NCBI RefSeq assembly: GCF_000010805.1
Contig: NC_012522.1
Span: forward strand, 372,001 to 436,000
Origin: Rhodococcus opacus B4
Lineage (GTDB): Bacteria > Actinomycetota > Actinomycetes > Mycobacteriales > Mycobacteriaceae
DNA length: 64,000 nt
Direction: 5' to 3'
In this document: positions 42,935 to 51,158 of the stretch, in pieces
Layout of the letters: each line of letters starts with the position of its first letter
How positions within the stretch are numbered: position 1 is the stretch's first letter
Program-made: the position numbers and the translations under genes
Notes under the pieces: model-generated
What the model was told of the DNA's origin: nothing
Databases searched by the model: none
The model's input: the letters and a program-made list of their open reading frames with translations, nothing else

Positions 42935-44215
42935 TCACGGGCCGGGCGCCCAGCACGGCCCGTCCGGGGGCGGCGTGTGCTCGTAACCCGGGTAGCACGG
43001 CAGCACCTGAGGCGCAGGCGCGGGTGCCGGTGCCGGTGCCGGAACCGGCGGCGAGCCGGGTGGGAGGCACGGTCCGTCCGGAGGCGGGGTGTGCTCGTAG
43101 CCGGGGTAACAGGGCAGCACCTGCGGAGCGGACGCCGCCGGAGGCGCGGGCGCTGGTGCGGGTGCTGGTGCGGGTGCTGGTGCGGGTGCGGGTGCTGGCA
43201 CCGGCAGTACCGGCGATTGCGGCGCCGGAGTTTCCGCCGGCGGGACCTCGTCCTGAACGGGAGCCTCCGCGGCCGGTGGCACCTGCTCGGCGGCCGTCGG
43301 ATTCGCCGCGGCAGTCGATGACGTGGCGGATGTCGGCCCAGCCGCGCTGGACGCCGGCACGGGCACCACGACGTCGGGCGACGACGATTGCGACCCGATG
43401 ATCACGCCCCCGACGATCGCGACGGCGATGATCGCGGCGAGCGCAAGTCCCGCGAGCAGGAGACGGCGGTTGCGGCCGTTCGGCGGGGTTTCGGGAGCGG
43501 GATCCGCGGAAGCCTGCGGCCCTGTCGCCGCAGCACGAGCGGCGGCCGTCGCCAGGTCGCTCGGCGACCGATAGCGCCGCCCGGGATCGGCTGCCGTTCC
43601 GCGTGCGATCACGGCCTGCATGCCGACGGGCAGCGTGGAGAACTTCGACGACGGCAACTCCCGGCCGTTCGACGCGAACTGCCCACCGGTCAGACACTCG
43701 TACAAGACGGTGCTCAGACTTGGGACTCCCGCCGCGGCGCCGGCAGCGGCAGGGAGCCCGACGTCGGTGAGCTGAACCAGTCCCCCGTCCGTCACGACGA
43801 CGTTCCCCGACGTCACTCCCTGCTCGACCAGCCCCGTGGCGTGCACGGCCTCCAGCGCCGACGCCAGCTGCTCGACAACCCCGGCCGCGCGAGTTGCCTC
43901 CATCGGCCCGCTCGCCTGGAGGATCGTCCGCAGATTCGTGCCGCCGGTTAGCGGAGTTGCGAGGTAGAGCCGGTTACCGATCTGCCCGAAGTCGTGAATC
44001 GGAACCACGTGCGGGTTCCGGATGTGTGCCGCGAGACCGGCTTCACGAACGAATCGATCGCAGTATTCGTCGTCCTCGCTCGCGTCCCGCGGCAACGCCC
44101 GCACCGTGACGTGCCGAGCGGTGACGGTGTCGAATGCCGCCCACACCTCGCCGTTCTCGTCCACCGACAGCGACCGGTCCAGCCGGTACCTGCCGAACAA
44201 CGCTCCACTTTGCAT
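42935..44215 (-). CDS. Ser/Thr protein pseudokinase with membrane anchor and Cys/Pro tail repeats
   Basis: 426 residues from ATG 44215, with GGAGAG upstream. The N-terminal ~230 residues have a kinase outline (GRYRLDRSL, IRNPHVVPIHDFG, RLYLATPLTGGTNL, LYECLTGGQF) but the catalytic residues are gone: the VAIK lysine is Arg39 (HVTVRA), the HRDxKPxN loop reads EQGVTSGN (131-138), the glycine loop is LSVDENGE, and DFG is DVG (151-153). A membrane segment (251-274) is followed by a Pro/Ala-rich extracytoplasmic stalk and two copies of QVLPCYPGYEHTPPPDGPC. It most likely acts as a scaffold or ligand sensor. Divergent from nothing nearby; 42-bp gap to the previous convergent gene. Confidence 0.85.
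   Translation of the reverse strand: MQSGALFGRYRLDRSLSVDENGEVWAAFDTVTARHVTVRALPRDASEDDEYCDRFVREAGLAAHIRNPHVVPIHDFGQIGNRLYLATPLTGGTNLRTILQASGPMEATRAAGVVEQLASALEAVHATGLVEQGVTSGNVVVTDGGLVQLTDVGLPAAAGAAAGVPSLSTVLYECLTGGQFASNGRELPSSKFSTLPVGMQAVIARGTAADPGRRYRSPSDLATAAARAAATGPQASADPAPETPPNGRNRRLLLAGLALAAIIAVAIVGGVIIGSQSSSPDVVVPVPASSAAGPTSATSSTAAANPTAAEQVPPAAEAPVQDEVPPAETPAPQSPVLPVPAPAPAPAPAPAPAPAPAPPAASAPQVLPCYPGYEHTPPPDGPCLPPGSPPVPAPAPAPAPAPQVLPCYPGYEHTPPPDGPCWAPGP
42953..43009 (-). repeat. Cys/Pro repeat copy 2, at the C-terminus of the pseudokinase
   Basis: Encodes QVLPCYPGYEHTPPPDGPC, identical in residues to copy 1. Separated from it by a Pro/Ala linker of 19 residues. Confidence 0.8.
43067..43123 (-). 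repeat. Cys/Pro repeat copy 1 of the pseudokinase tail
   Basis: Encodes the same 19 residues as copy 2. The two Cys of each copy could form a disulfide-closed loop outside the membrane. The DNA copies differ at synonymous positions, so the peptide appears under selection. Confidence 0.8.
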
Positions 44216-44348
44216 TTGCCACTCTCCGCCGATCGAAATTGCCGCGTCTGCGGGACTGTGCACCGGGGACGGGCGACGCATCGGAGAGGCGCGCCCGCCT
44301 CCACCGGAATTCTAGGCGGTGGCGGCCGGCGGTTCGCGGCGGAGACGA

Positions 44349-44843
44349 TCAGGGCACGTCGAAGGTGCCGAAGCCCGGAAGCAACGCCTGTGGATACTCG
44401 GCCGGGGCCATCGTGCCGACGACGATTCGCCCGCTGCCGGTGGCCACGTCGATCTCGGGACGCGGCGAATCGGTCGACCCGGCGGTCCCGATGGGGATCG
44501 TGACCGCGCCGGTCGCCCCGGTGTTCATGTTCAGCCAGTGCACCCGCACAGCATTCGCCCGCATGGCGTTACCCGGTCCGGGAATGCACGTGTCCGCGCT
44601 GATGGGATTCAGGACGTAACACTCGCTCACGGTGCGAAACCGCACGACTCCGGGTACCCGACCCGTGACTGCGTCGACGGTGAAGTAGGCGGCGAGTACC
44701 GGGCTCATCCCGATGGGCGGGACCTGCAGGGTCGTCACGCTTTCCGTCGTACCCTCGGGCGCCGCGACCGCAATGCCCTGACCGGTGGCGGTGATCACTG
44801 TTGCCATGCCGATTCCGGCGAGAATCTTTCCTGCTCTACGCAT
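44349..44843 (-). CDS. Secreted hypothetical protein
   Basis: 164 residues from ATG 44843, which has an excellent GGGGGAG at 5 nt; an in-frame upstream ATG is ignored. The signal peptide (RRAGKILAGIGMATVITATGQGIAVAAP) is cleaved near residue 30. The mature domain is beta-rich with two Cys (SECYVLNPISADTCIPG) likely paired, plus VHWLNMNTGATGAVTI. Such small Cys-pair secreted proteins are common in Rhodococcus and Nocardia. Function unknown. Confidence 0.78.
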   Translation of the reverse strand: MRRAGKILAGIGMATVITATGQGIAVAAPEGTTESVTTLQVPPIGMSPVLAAYFTVDAVTGRVPGVVRFRTVSECYVLNPISADTCIPGPGNAMRANAVRVHWLNMNTGATGAVTIPIGTAGSTDSPRPEIDVATGSGRIVVGTMAPAEYPQALLPGFGTFDVP

Positions 44844-45020
44844 CCGCACTCCCCCTACCTGCGCCGAGCCGTTCATCGCGAAGGGCTCTCCCTGCATCCT
44901 AGGGCCGCACCGGCGTTACCGGATCGGAAGTTGTCGGGACGTCCGGGTACTGTGCTCGCATGCGCAGAACGCACCAAGGCTAGCCCCGGTCCGGGGCCGC
45001 CCCGACTCGGGAGAATCCTG

Positions 45021-45203
45021 ATGCGTACTGCGCTCTGCAATGCCCTGTTCGCCGCTTTCGATCACCGGATCTGCTGTGGCCGGATCCCTGAATGGACCGC
45101 CCATGTCGGTCAGACGTGGGACACCTACGACATCGCACCGTGGAACCTGTACAACGTGATCTGGCGGATCCAGAACTGGATTCGCTGCGGCATCCGCGAT
45201 TGA
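45021..45203 (+). CDS. Small Trp/Cys-rich hypothetical protein (60 aa)
   Basis: 60 residues; CGGGAGAATCCTG precedes the ATG. It has adjacent Cys (HRICCGR) and a Trp-rich end (IAPWNLYNVIWRIQNWIRC). No membrane segment or signal is clear. Cys spacing (C6, C18, C19, C56) could bind metal or form disulfides. No family known to me. Confidence 0.5.
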   Translation: MRTALCNALFAAFDHRICCGRIPEWTAHVGQTWDTYDIAPWNLYNVIWRIQNWIRCGIRD

Positions 45204-45233
45204 TCGGTGTGGCAACTGTCGGACGCACCGCCG

Positions 45234-45623
45234 TCAGGCATGAAGGCCGGCGCGGTCGAGCTGGGAGACCCGTTGCGGGCTCAGGTCGAGGATGACACCG
45301 ATGTCACGCACCGAGAGACCCGATCGGCGAAGATGCGCCACCGCCGCCCGCGAGGCCCGCGCTGCACATTCCTGAGCGTGGGCGGCGGACTCGACCTGCC
45401 AGTGGGCGGCGCGTGCCTCCATGAGCGCCGCCGGATCTCCGATGTCGTAGTCGAGTTCCACCTCGACGTCCTCGGCCCGCACACCTTCGACCAGATGCAC
45501 GGCCTCCGCCACCATGGCGGAAATCTGATCGAGTCGCCGCGCCTCGGTGACCGCGCCCTCGACTCCCGGAACCTTCACCACCCACGATCCACCGCGACGG
45601 GTGGCCGTCGCCGTCACCTTCAT
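45234..45623 (-). CDS. HicB-like domain protein with C-terminal HTH
   Basis: 129 residues from ATG 45623, after GGGAAGAGG. The N-terminus has HicB-type strands (MKVTATATRRGGSWVVKVPG, AVTEARRLDQISAMVAEAVHLVEG) that in toxin-antitoxin pairs carry the antitoxin fold. The C-terminus has an HTH of sigma-like type (SGLSVRDIGVILDLSPQRVSQL). No HicA-like toxin gene is adjacent, so this is an orphan regulator. Confidence 0.72.
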   Translation of the reverse strand: MKVTATATRRGGSWVVKVPGVEGAVTEARRLDQISAMVAEAVHLVEGVRAEDVEVELDYDIGDPAALMEARAAHWQVESAAHAQECAARASRAAVAHLRRSGLSVRDIGVILDLSPQRVSQLDRAGLHA

Positions 45624-45764
45624 CACGAACCTCTTCCCACCCGGCCCGTATCTCGTGTCTCCCGACCACAAGTCTAGTCCCCCTCTACTGCGCACAACGA
45701 CACGCACAGAGGACATTCAGAGTGGCGCAGTTGCCGGCGGATCAACAGTCCGCGACCGTTGCTC

Positions 45765-48700
45765 TCACCAGAAATCGAGTGCCTGCGCGGTCGCAGTCGA
45801 CTCGGCATGCGTGGGCCGAAGCGCGCCGCCGATGGCGTACACGGTGTGCCCGACCGCTGCGACGGACATCCCGTGGGCTCCGGTGGGCATCGGCGGCAAC
45901 GCCGACCAGGTCCCCGAGGTGATGTCGTAGGCCTCGACAGTCGACAGCACCCGGGTCGGCTGTTCACCGCCGACCGCGACGATACGTCCGTCGATGAACG
46001 CCGCCCCCAACCCACCGCGCGGGGTGGGCATGCCGGGCAGCGTCGCCCACGTCTCCGCCACCGGATCGAACCGTTCGACCGCGGCCGTGTTCTGATCCGA
46101 CGCCAGATCGCGCCCGCCGATCGCGTAGAAGTACTTCCCGTCCGTCACCCCGGCCAGATGCTCTCGTGACGTCGGAATGTCTTCGACGGTCGTCCATTTC
46201 GTGCCGTCGAAGACTTCTGTCGACGCCACGAGTTCGCCGTCCGCCTGTCCCCCGGCGACCACGATCCTGTCGCCGACCACGGCGGCGGCACCGGCCGCCC
46301 GCGGCACGTTCAGCGGGGGGAGGTCCACCCAGTTGCCGTCCCGCAGCGCGAGCACCCGGTCCGACGTCTTCCCGGTGAGGTTCGGCCCTTCCGGCACCCA
46401 GCCTCCGAGGACCACCAACTCGCCGCCGTATTCGACGGCCATCGCGTGATTGAGCGGGACCGGAAGGTCCGGGCCCGCCTTCCAGGTGTCGATGGCCGGG
46501 TCATTGCCCTCGACCTTCGCGGTCGACCCCACGTTGTCGAGTCCGCCGAACACCCAGATCGTCCCGTCCGCGACGGCCGTCGCGGTCTGCTGGCGGGCGA
46601 TCGGCGCGTCCCTGAGCGGCCGCCACGCCGGCGCCCATTGAGTCTTGCGCGGCGCGATCTGCAGTGCCTCGGACACTGCTGTCGATTCGGCGTGCGTGGG
46701 TTTGATGCCGCCGCCGACCGCGTACACCGTGTTGCCGACCGCGCCGACCGCCATCCCGTGCCGGGGCGTGCGCAGGGCGGGAAGTTGCGACCACGACCCT
46801 GCAACCACGTCGTAGGCCTCGACCGTCGACAGCACGCGGGTCGGTTCCTCACCGCCGACCGCGACGATGCGGCCGTCGATGAACGTCGCCCCGAGCCCGC
46901 CACGCGGGGTGGGCATGCCGGGCAGCGTCGCCCACGTTCCCGCAACCGGATCGAACCGTTCGACCGCGGCCGTGTTCTGATCCGACGCGAGGTCACGCCC
47001 GCCGATCGCGTAGAAGTACTTCCCGTCCGACACCCCGGCCAGGTGCTCCCGTGACGTCGGAATGTGCGCGACCGTCGTCCATTTCGTGCCGTCGAACACC
47101 TCCGTCGGCGAAACCAGTTCGCCGTCCGCCTGTCCCCCGGCGACCACGATCCTGTCGCCGACCACGGCGGCGGCACCGGCCGCCCGCGGCACGTTCAGCG
47201 GGGGCAGGTCCACCCATCGACCGTCGCGCATGGCCATCACCCGTGCGGAGGCGACGGCAGTGAGGTTCTGGCCTTTCGCCTGCCACCCGCCGATGAGTAC
47301 GGGCTCGTCGTTGTAGGTGACGGCCATCGCATGATTGAGCGGGACGGGGAGATCGGGGCCCGCCTTCCAGGTGTCGATGGCCGGGTCGTAGCCCTCCTGC
47401 CGGGCGGAGACACCGTTGTCGTCCAACCCTCCGAACACCCAGATGGTCCCGTCCGCCACCGTCGTCGCCGTCTGCTGTCGGGCGACACGGGCGTCGCCGA
47501 CCGGCCGCCACGCCGCGGTCGGGTCGACGGCCGGGGGTTCACCGCCATCCTGGGCGATCGGCCCCGCGGTGCCGGGTCCGGTTGCCTCCCTGAACACGAG
47601 GTAACCGCCACCGGCCAGCACCAGCGTCACCACCAGTGCGAGCACGATCAGGATCCCGCGCCGCCGGCCGCGGGCCGGCCCACTGCGACCCCGCGCTTCC
47701 GGCGGCGGCCAGGGCGACGGACCCGTCGGCGGCCAGAACGGGGCCGAGGGGTGGGAATCGGGCTGGATCTGCTCGGTCGATGCGAAGAATCGGCGCTGAC
47801 CGTCCGAATCCTCGAACCGGATCTGACGGTAGCCACCCGCATCCGCGGCCGGGTGCGCCTGGCCCGGCTGGGCGGGCTCCAGGGGTGCCAACGCCATCGC
47901 GTCCGAACGCAACCCGATGTGTCGCTGGGCGGCTTGGAGTTCGTGGCCGAATTCCTCGGCGGAGGCCGGCCGGGCGAACGGGTTCGGCGCCATCGCCCTC
48001 TCGATGACGGCGCACACACCGTCCGGGATGCCTTGAGCGCGCAGGTCCGGCACCGTTTGGGTGCTGATCCTCACGAACTGCGCAACGAGTTCCTCGCCGG
48101 TCTTCCGTTCGAACGCCGCCCGCCCCGCGATCAGCGAAAATATCGTCGCGCCCAGACCGTAGACGTCCGAACGCGCGGTCGGCGATTCGCCGTTGAGGAC
48201 TTCCGGAGCGGTGAACGCCAGTGACCCGGTGAACCCGCCCGTGGCGGTCTCGTAACCGCCGGCGATGTGCGCAATGCCGAAATCGGTCAGCTGCGGCTCG
48301 CCGTAGTCGGTGAGCAGGATGTTCGCCGGCTTGATGTCGCGATGCAAGGTGCCGGTCCGGTGCGCCGTCTCCAGTGCACCCGCCAACTTCACTCCGATGC
48401 TGATCGCCTCCGGCCAGGGCAGCGGACCTTCTCTGCGGATCTGCACTGCCAGCGAGTCGCGGGGGTGGTAATGCATGACGATGTACGGGCGACCGGTCTC
48501 GGTCACGCCGACCTGCAGGATGTTGACGATGTTCGGGTGGCCGGAGAGTCCGCCCATCGCGTAGCCCTCCCGCAGGAAACGCTCGCGGTTCTCGGAGTCG
48601 AGGTCCGACGTCAGGACCTTGATCGCGACGATGCGACCGAGCGAACGCTGCAGGCAGCGGTACACGACACCGAACCCGCCCCGGCCCACCTCCTCGGCAC

Positions 48701-48794
48701 CCGCGAATCCGGCAGCGTCCAACTCCGCCACGATCCCGTGGCCGACTGCGCGGACCGACGCCGCCTGGGTCGCGTCTGGGTCGAAATCTGCCAT
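45765..48794 (-). CDS. Membrane Ser/Thr protein kinase with two tandem Kelch propellers
   Basis: 1009 residues. The intracellular kinase is complete: G-loop GRGGFGVVY (38-46), VAIK Lys59, HRDIKPAN (151-158), DFG (171-173), APE (196-198). A Pro-rich juxtamembrane region and one membrane segment (381-401) lead to an extracellular part made of two ~290-residue Kelch propellers (428-721 and 722-1009). Blades show WVFGGLD, YDPAIDTWKAGPDLP and VAGGQADGELV. The two propellers are nearly identical in residues and DNA. Such kinases sense a ligand outside and phosphorylate targets inside. The ligand is unknown. Monocistronic on this strand. Confidence 0.93.
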   Translation of the reverse strand: MADFDPDATQAASVRAVGHGIVAELDAAGFAGAEEVGRGGFGVVYRCLQRSLGRIVAIKVLTSDLDSENRERFLREGYAMGGLSGHPNIVNILQVGVTETGRPYIVMHYHPRDSLAVQIRREGPLPWPEAISIGVKLAGALETAHRTGTLHRDIKPANILLTDYGEPQLTDFGIAHIAGGYETATGGFTGSLAFTAPEVLNGESPTARSDVYGLGATIFSLIAGRAAFERKTGEELVAQFVRISTQTVPDLRAQGIPDGVCAVIERAMAPNPFARPASAEEFGHELQAAQRHIGLRSDAMALAPLEPAQPGQAHPAADAGGYRQIRFEDSDGQRRFFASTEQIQPDSHPSAPFWPPTGPSPWPPPEARGRSGPARGRRRGILIVLALVVTLVLAGGGYLVFREATGPGTAGPIAQDGGEPPAVDPTAAWRPVGDARVARQQTATTVADGTIWVFGGLDDNGVSARQEGYDPAIDTWKAGPDLPVPLNHAMAVTYNDEPVLIGGWQAKGQNLTAVASARVMAMRDGRWVDLPPLNVPRAAGAAAVVGDRIVVAGGQADGELVSPTEVFDGTKWTTVAHIPTSREHLAGVSDGKYFYAIGGRDLASDQNTAAVERFDPVAGTWATLPGMPTPRGGLGATFIDGRIVAVGGEEPTRVLSTVEAYDVVAGSWSQLPALRTPRHGMAVGAVGNTVYAVGGGIKPTHAESTAVSEALQIAPRKTQWAPAWRPLRDAPIARQQTATAVADGTIWVFGGLDNVGSTAKVEGNDPAIDTWKAGPDLPVPLNHAMAVEYGGELVVLGGWVPEGPNLTGKTSDRVLALRDGNWVDLPPLNVPRAAGAAAVVGDRIVVAGGQADGELVASTEVFDGTKWTTVEDIPTSREHLAGVTDGKYFYAIGGRDLASDQNTAAVERFDPVAETWATLPGMPTPRGGLGAAFIDGRIVAVGGEQPTRVLSTVEAYDITSGTWSALPPMPTGAHGMSVAAVGHTVYAIGGALRPTHAESTATAQALDFW
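45768..46631 (-). repeat. Kelch propeller copy 2 (DNA direct repeat)
   Basis: Residues 722 to the C-terminus of the kinase, matching 46632-47513 over long stretches at the DNA level, such as the blades GDRIVVAGGQADGELV and EHLAGV(T/S)DGKYFYAIGG. A recent in-frame duplication or gene conversion is inferred. Confidence 0.85.
46632..47513 (-). repeat. Kelch propeller copy 1 (DNA direct repeat)
   Basis: Residues 428-721. It differs from copy 2 in a few loops (VSARQEG versus STAKVEG, and IGGWQAKGQ versus LGGWVPEGP), which would be the sites of different ligand contacts. Confidence 0.85.
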
Positions 48795-49046
48795 CGAGCG
48801 CCTCAGTTCCGTCCGACATCCGCGCCGACGCGTTCACAGCCGCCGAAGACGCGAATATCGTTCTCTCACAAGGGCAAAACGCGGAATTCCCCCGTCGAAC
48901 GCCGACGGGAGCCGCCCTGTCCGACAAGTATTCGACGCGTCGCGAAGCGCGTCAAGATGACAATTTCCCCACCCCAGGGTGCCTAGCAGTGGCCACGATA
49001 TCGTGTCGCGTCGGCACCATCACACCGATCGGGGCGTGCTGCTGCG

Positions 49047-50453
49047 CTAGAAGGTGTCGTCGTAGAGCGCGTACCCGCCGGCTCCCGCGGCCTTTGCACG
49101 ATACATCGCCGCATCCGCCCGCCGAACGAGCTCTTCACGAGTGCCCTCCGGATCGGACAGTGCGACACCGATACTGGCGCTGATCGGCCACTCGAGTGAC
49201 CGTGCCCGGTTCAGGTCGGCGAAACTCCCGGCGATCCGAGCGGCAATCGCGACCGCCTCCGCCGCGCCCGCGACGTGCTCACAGACGACCACGAATTCGT
49301 CACCACCGAGGCGGGCCACGGTATCGCCCGGACGCACCGCCGACCGCAGATGCCGGGCGAGCACGATCAGCGCGTCGTCGCCGACCGCGTGACCGAGGCT
49401 GTCGTTGACGGTCTTGAAGTCGTCGAGATCCACCAGCAACAGCGCAACGCGCGGGCCGCCGCGCGGCACCGCGTCCAGGGCCTCGTCGAGCCGGCGGCGA
49501 GCCAGAGTGCGGTTCGGCAATCCCGTCAGCGGGTCGTGCAGGCTCTGGTGCACCAAGGCGGCCTCGGCCTCGATACGGCGGATCGCCGCGGAAAGCACGG
49601 CTGTCACCGAGCGCAGAAAGGTGAGGTCACGGTCGGTGTATTCGCGGGGGCGACGACTGTGCGCCGTCAACACGCCCCACACCGCATCGGAGCCGAACGG
49701 AACGCACACCCCGCTCTGCAGCCCGCGCCCGCTCATCCCCGCCGTGGAGAACCGGGTCTCGTGGACCCGATCGGTGCACACGATCACCGACCCGTCGGCG
49801 GCGGCGTACCCGGGCTGTGATCCCGGCCCCGGGGCGAATGTCTTGGGACAGGGCTCGGGTCCGCGGTAGGCGAGCACGGTGAGTTCGCCGTCGTCGGATA
49901 CCCGGGCGATCGACGAACAGTGCACACCCATCAGCGCGGCCGCCGCCCCGGCCGCCGCCGAGAGGAGTTCGTCGAGGTCTCCGCCGACGGCGAGTTGGCT
50001 CAGGTCTGCGATCGCCTGCTGCTCGCGGGCCCGGTATGCGGACTCCCCCAGTGCGCGCTGCAGGCGTTGCTCGTCGTCTTCGGCGCCGCGGCGATCCTGG
50101 GCAATCGACCCGATCACCGACGGCCCGGTCTCCGCGTATTCGAGCACGAAAGTCGAAATCAGCATCGGGATCGGCTCGCCCGTGACGAAGTGGCGAAATT
50201 CCGTCAACCCGGTCCACTCTCCCCGGTCGGCCAGAGCCGACTCCACCTCACGCGCCTGCACGAGACCGACGTCGGTGAACAGTTCCGCCGTCGTCCTCGA
50301 GTACGCATGCACGGCATCACCGAATCCGAGGACACCGACACCCGCGGGATTGACATACACGATCCGACCGGACACGAACTCGGACACGAACACCAACGCC
50401 GGACTGTGTTCGAGGACCGCGAGCAGCATCCCCGAATCCGGCAGCGACTCCAT
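49047..50453 (-). CDS. PAS-GAF-GGDEF diguanylate cyclase
   Basis: 468 residues from ATG 50453, with GGAGGGAGTGCCG upstream; a longer ORF to 50666 is unsupported. The N-terminal PAS (~5-115: VLEHSPALVFVSEFVSGRIVYVNPAG) is followed by a GAF domain (~140-290: LGAL-like CSSIARVSDDGELTVLAYRG, SGVCVPFGSDAVWGVLTAH) and a catalytic GGDEF domain: LPNRTLARRRLDEAL, DLDDFKTVNDSLGHAVGDD and RLGGDEFVVV. The signature is intact, so c-di-GMP synthesis is expected. No clear RxxD inhibitory site was checked further. Soluble sensor; the signal is unknown. No EAL gene is nearby. Confidence 0.93.
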   Translation of the reverse strand: MESLPDSGMLLAVLEHSPALVFVSEFVSGRIVYVNPAGVGVLGFGDAVHAYSRTTAELFTDVGLVQAREVESALADRGEWTGLTEFRHFVTGEPIPMLISTFVLEYAETGPSVIGSIAQDRRGAEDDEQRLQRALGESAYRAREQQAIADLSQLAVGGDLDELLSAAAGAAAALMGVHCSSIARVSDDGELTVLAYRGPEPCPKTFAPGPGSQPGYAAADGSVIVCTDRVHETRFSTAGMSGRGLQSGVCVPFGSDAVWGVLTAHSRRPREYTDRDLTFLRSVTAVLSAAIRRIEAEAALVHQSLHDPLTGLPNRTLARRRLDEALDAVPRGGPRVALLLVDLDDFKTVNDSLGHAVGDDALIVLARHLRSAVRPGDTVARLGGDEFVVVCEHVAGAAEAVAIAARIAGSFADLNRARSLEWPISASIGVALSDPEGTREELVRRADAAMYRAKAAGAGGYALYDDTF

Positions 50454-50641
50454 CGGCACTCCCTCCGCTGCGAACCTTCCGTCCTGCACCCGCCTCGACC
50501 TCCATCCACGATAAGCGTTCCCGGAAGTGACACCTCGAACGTCGTCACGCCATTGTGCCGCGCCGGCCGTCTCGAGTGCCGTCCCACGCACGCGGGCGTG
50601 GGACGTTGATTCCGCCTCGATGTAGGTGCACGATCGTGGGC

Positions 50642-51124
50642 ATGCGCAGAGCGCGTTGGCCGGCATTCGCGCCGCCGACAGCCAGTGGGACCGCGGTGCA
50701 CGGTCCCACCATCCTCGCGTCCGGAACTCACCTCACCCTGGACCTCCTGGGAATTGTCGCGTTCTCGTCCGGAATCCACGTCCGTCTCGCCCTGACTGCC
50801 ACGGGGCGCACCGCCGAGCGTGCACACCACGAGACTCGGCTGCTGTCCGATCCGGCGGACCCCGACACCCAGTGGTCGTATCTGTCGGTGCTGCTGCAGT
50901 TGGGCTCTGTCGTGGGCGTTGCCGACCCCTATCTGCCACGGTCCGGTTCACCCCGGAAGTGGGGTGGAGTGCCCGCCTACCGCACGGAGCCGAACTACTG
51001 GCTCGGCACGTGTACGCGACCGCACGACATCATGATCTCGGCGGGGTGGCCGGAGATCGGCCTGGGTCCGACGTGCCTCACCGCTCTCCTGGAACCGAGC
51101 CCGTCGACCGTCACCTCCGACTGA
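50642..51124 (+). CDS. Hypothetical protein, soluble
   Basis: 160 residues from ATG 50642; GTG 50636 is an alternative. Sequence features: GPTILASGTHLTLDLLGIV, SGIHVRLALTATGRTAERAHHE, WSYLSVLLQLGSVVGVADPYLP and PNYWLGTCTRPHDIMISAGWPEIG. No signal peptide and no motif recognised. Codon use supports expression. It is divergent from the GGDEF gene. Confidence 0.62.
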   Translation: MRRARWPAFAPPTASGTAVHGPTILASGTHLTLDLLGIVAFSSGIHVRLALTATGRTAERAHHETRLLSDPADPDTQWSYLSVLLQLGSVVGVADPYLPRSGSPRKWGGVPAYRTEPNYWLGTCTRPHDIMISAGWPEIGLGPTCLTALLEPSPSTVTSD

Positions 51125-51158
51125 CTCGCGAGGTTCACACCGTTCGGGGTGGTCCCTG

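Noticed and set aside
43130-43200. GC-rich tandem repeat that looked like a possible CRISPR or minisatellite
   Set aside because: It encodes the Pro/Ala stalk of the pseudokinase; units have no spacers and vary in length.
45768-47513. ~870-bp direct repeat considered as a mobile-element duplication
   Set aside because: Both copies are in frame within one protein and encode Kelch propellers; no transposase or terminal repeats.
48994-49005. Palindrome CACGATATCGTG near the GGDEF gene end
   Set aside because: Short with no neighbouring structure, and such 12-bp palindromes occur by chance. Not strong enough to call an operator or terminator.
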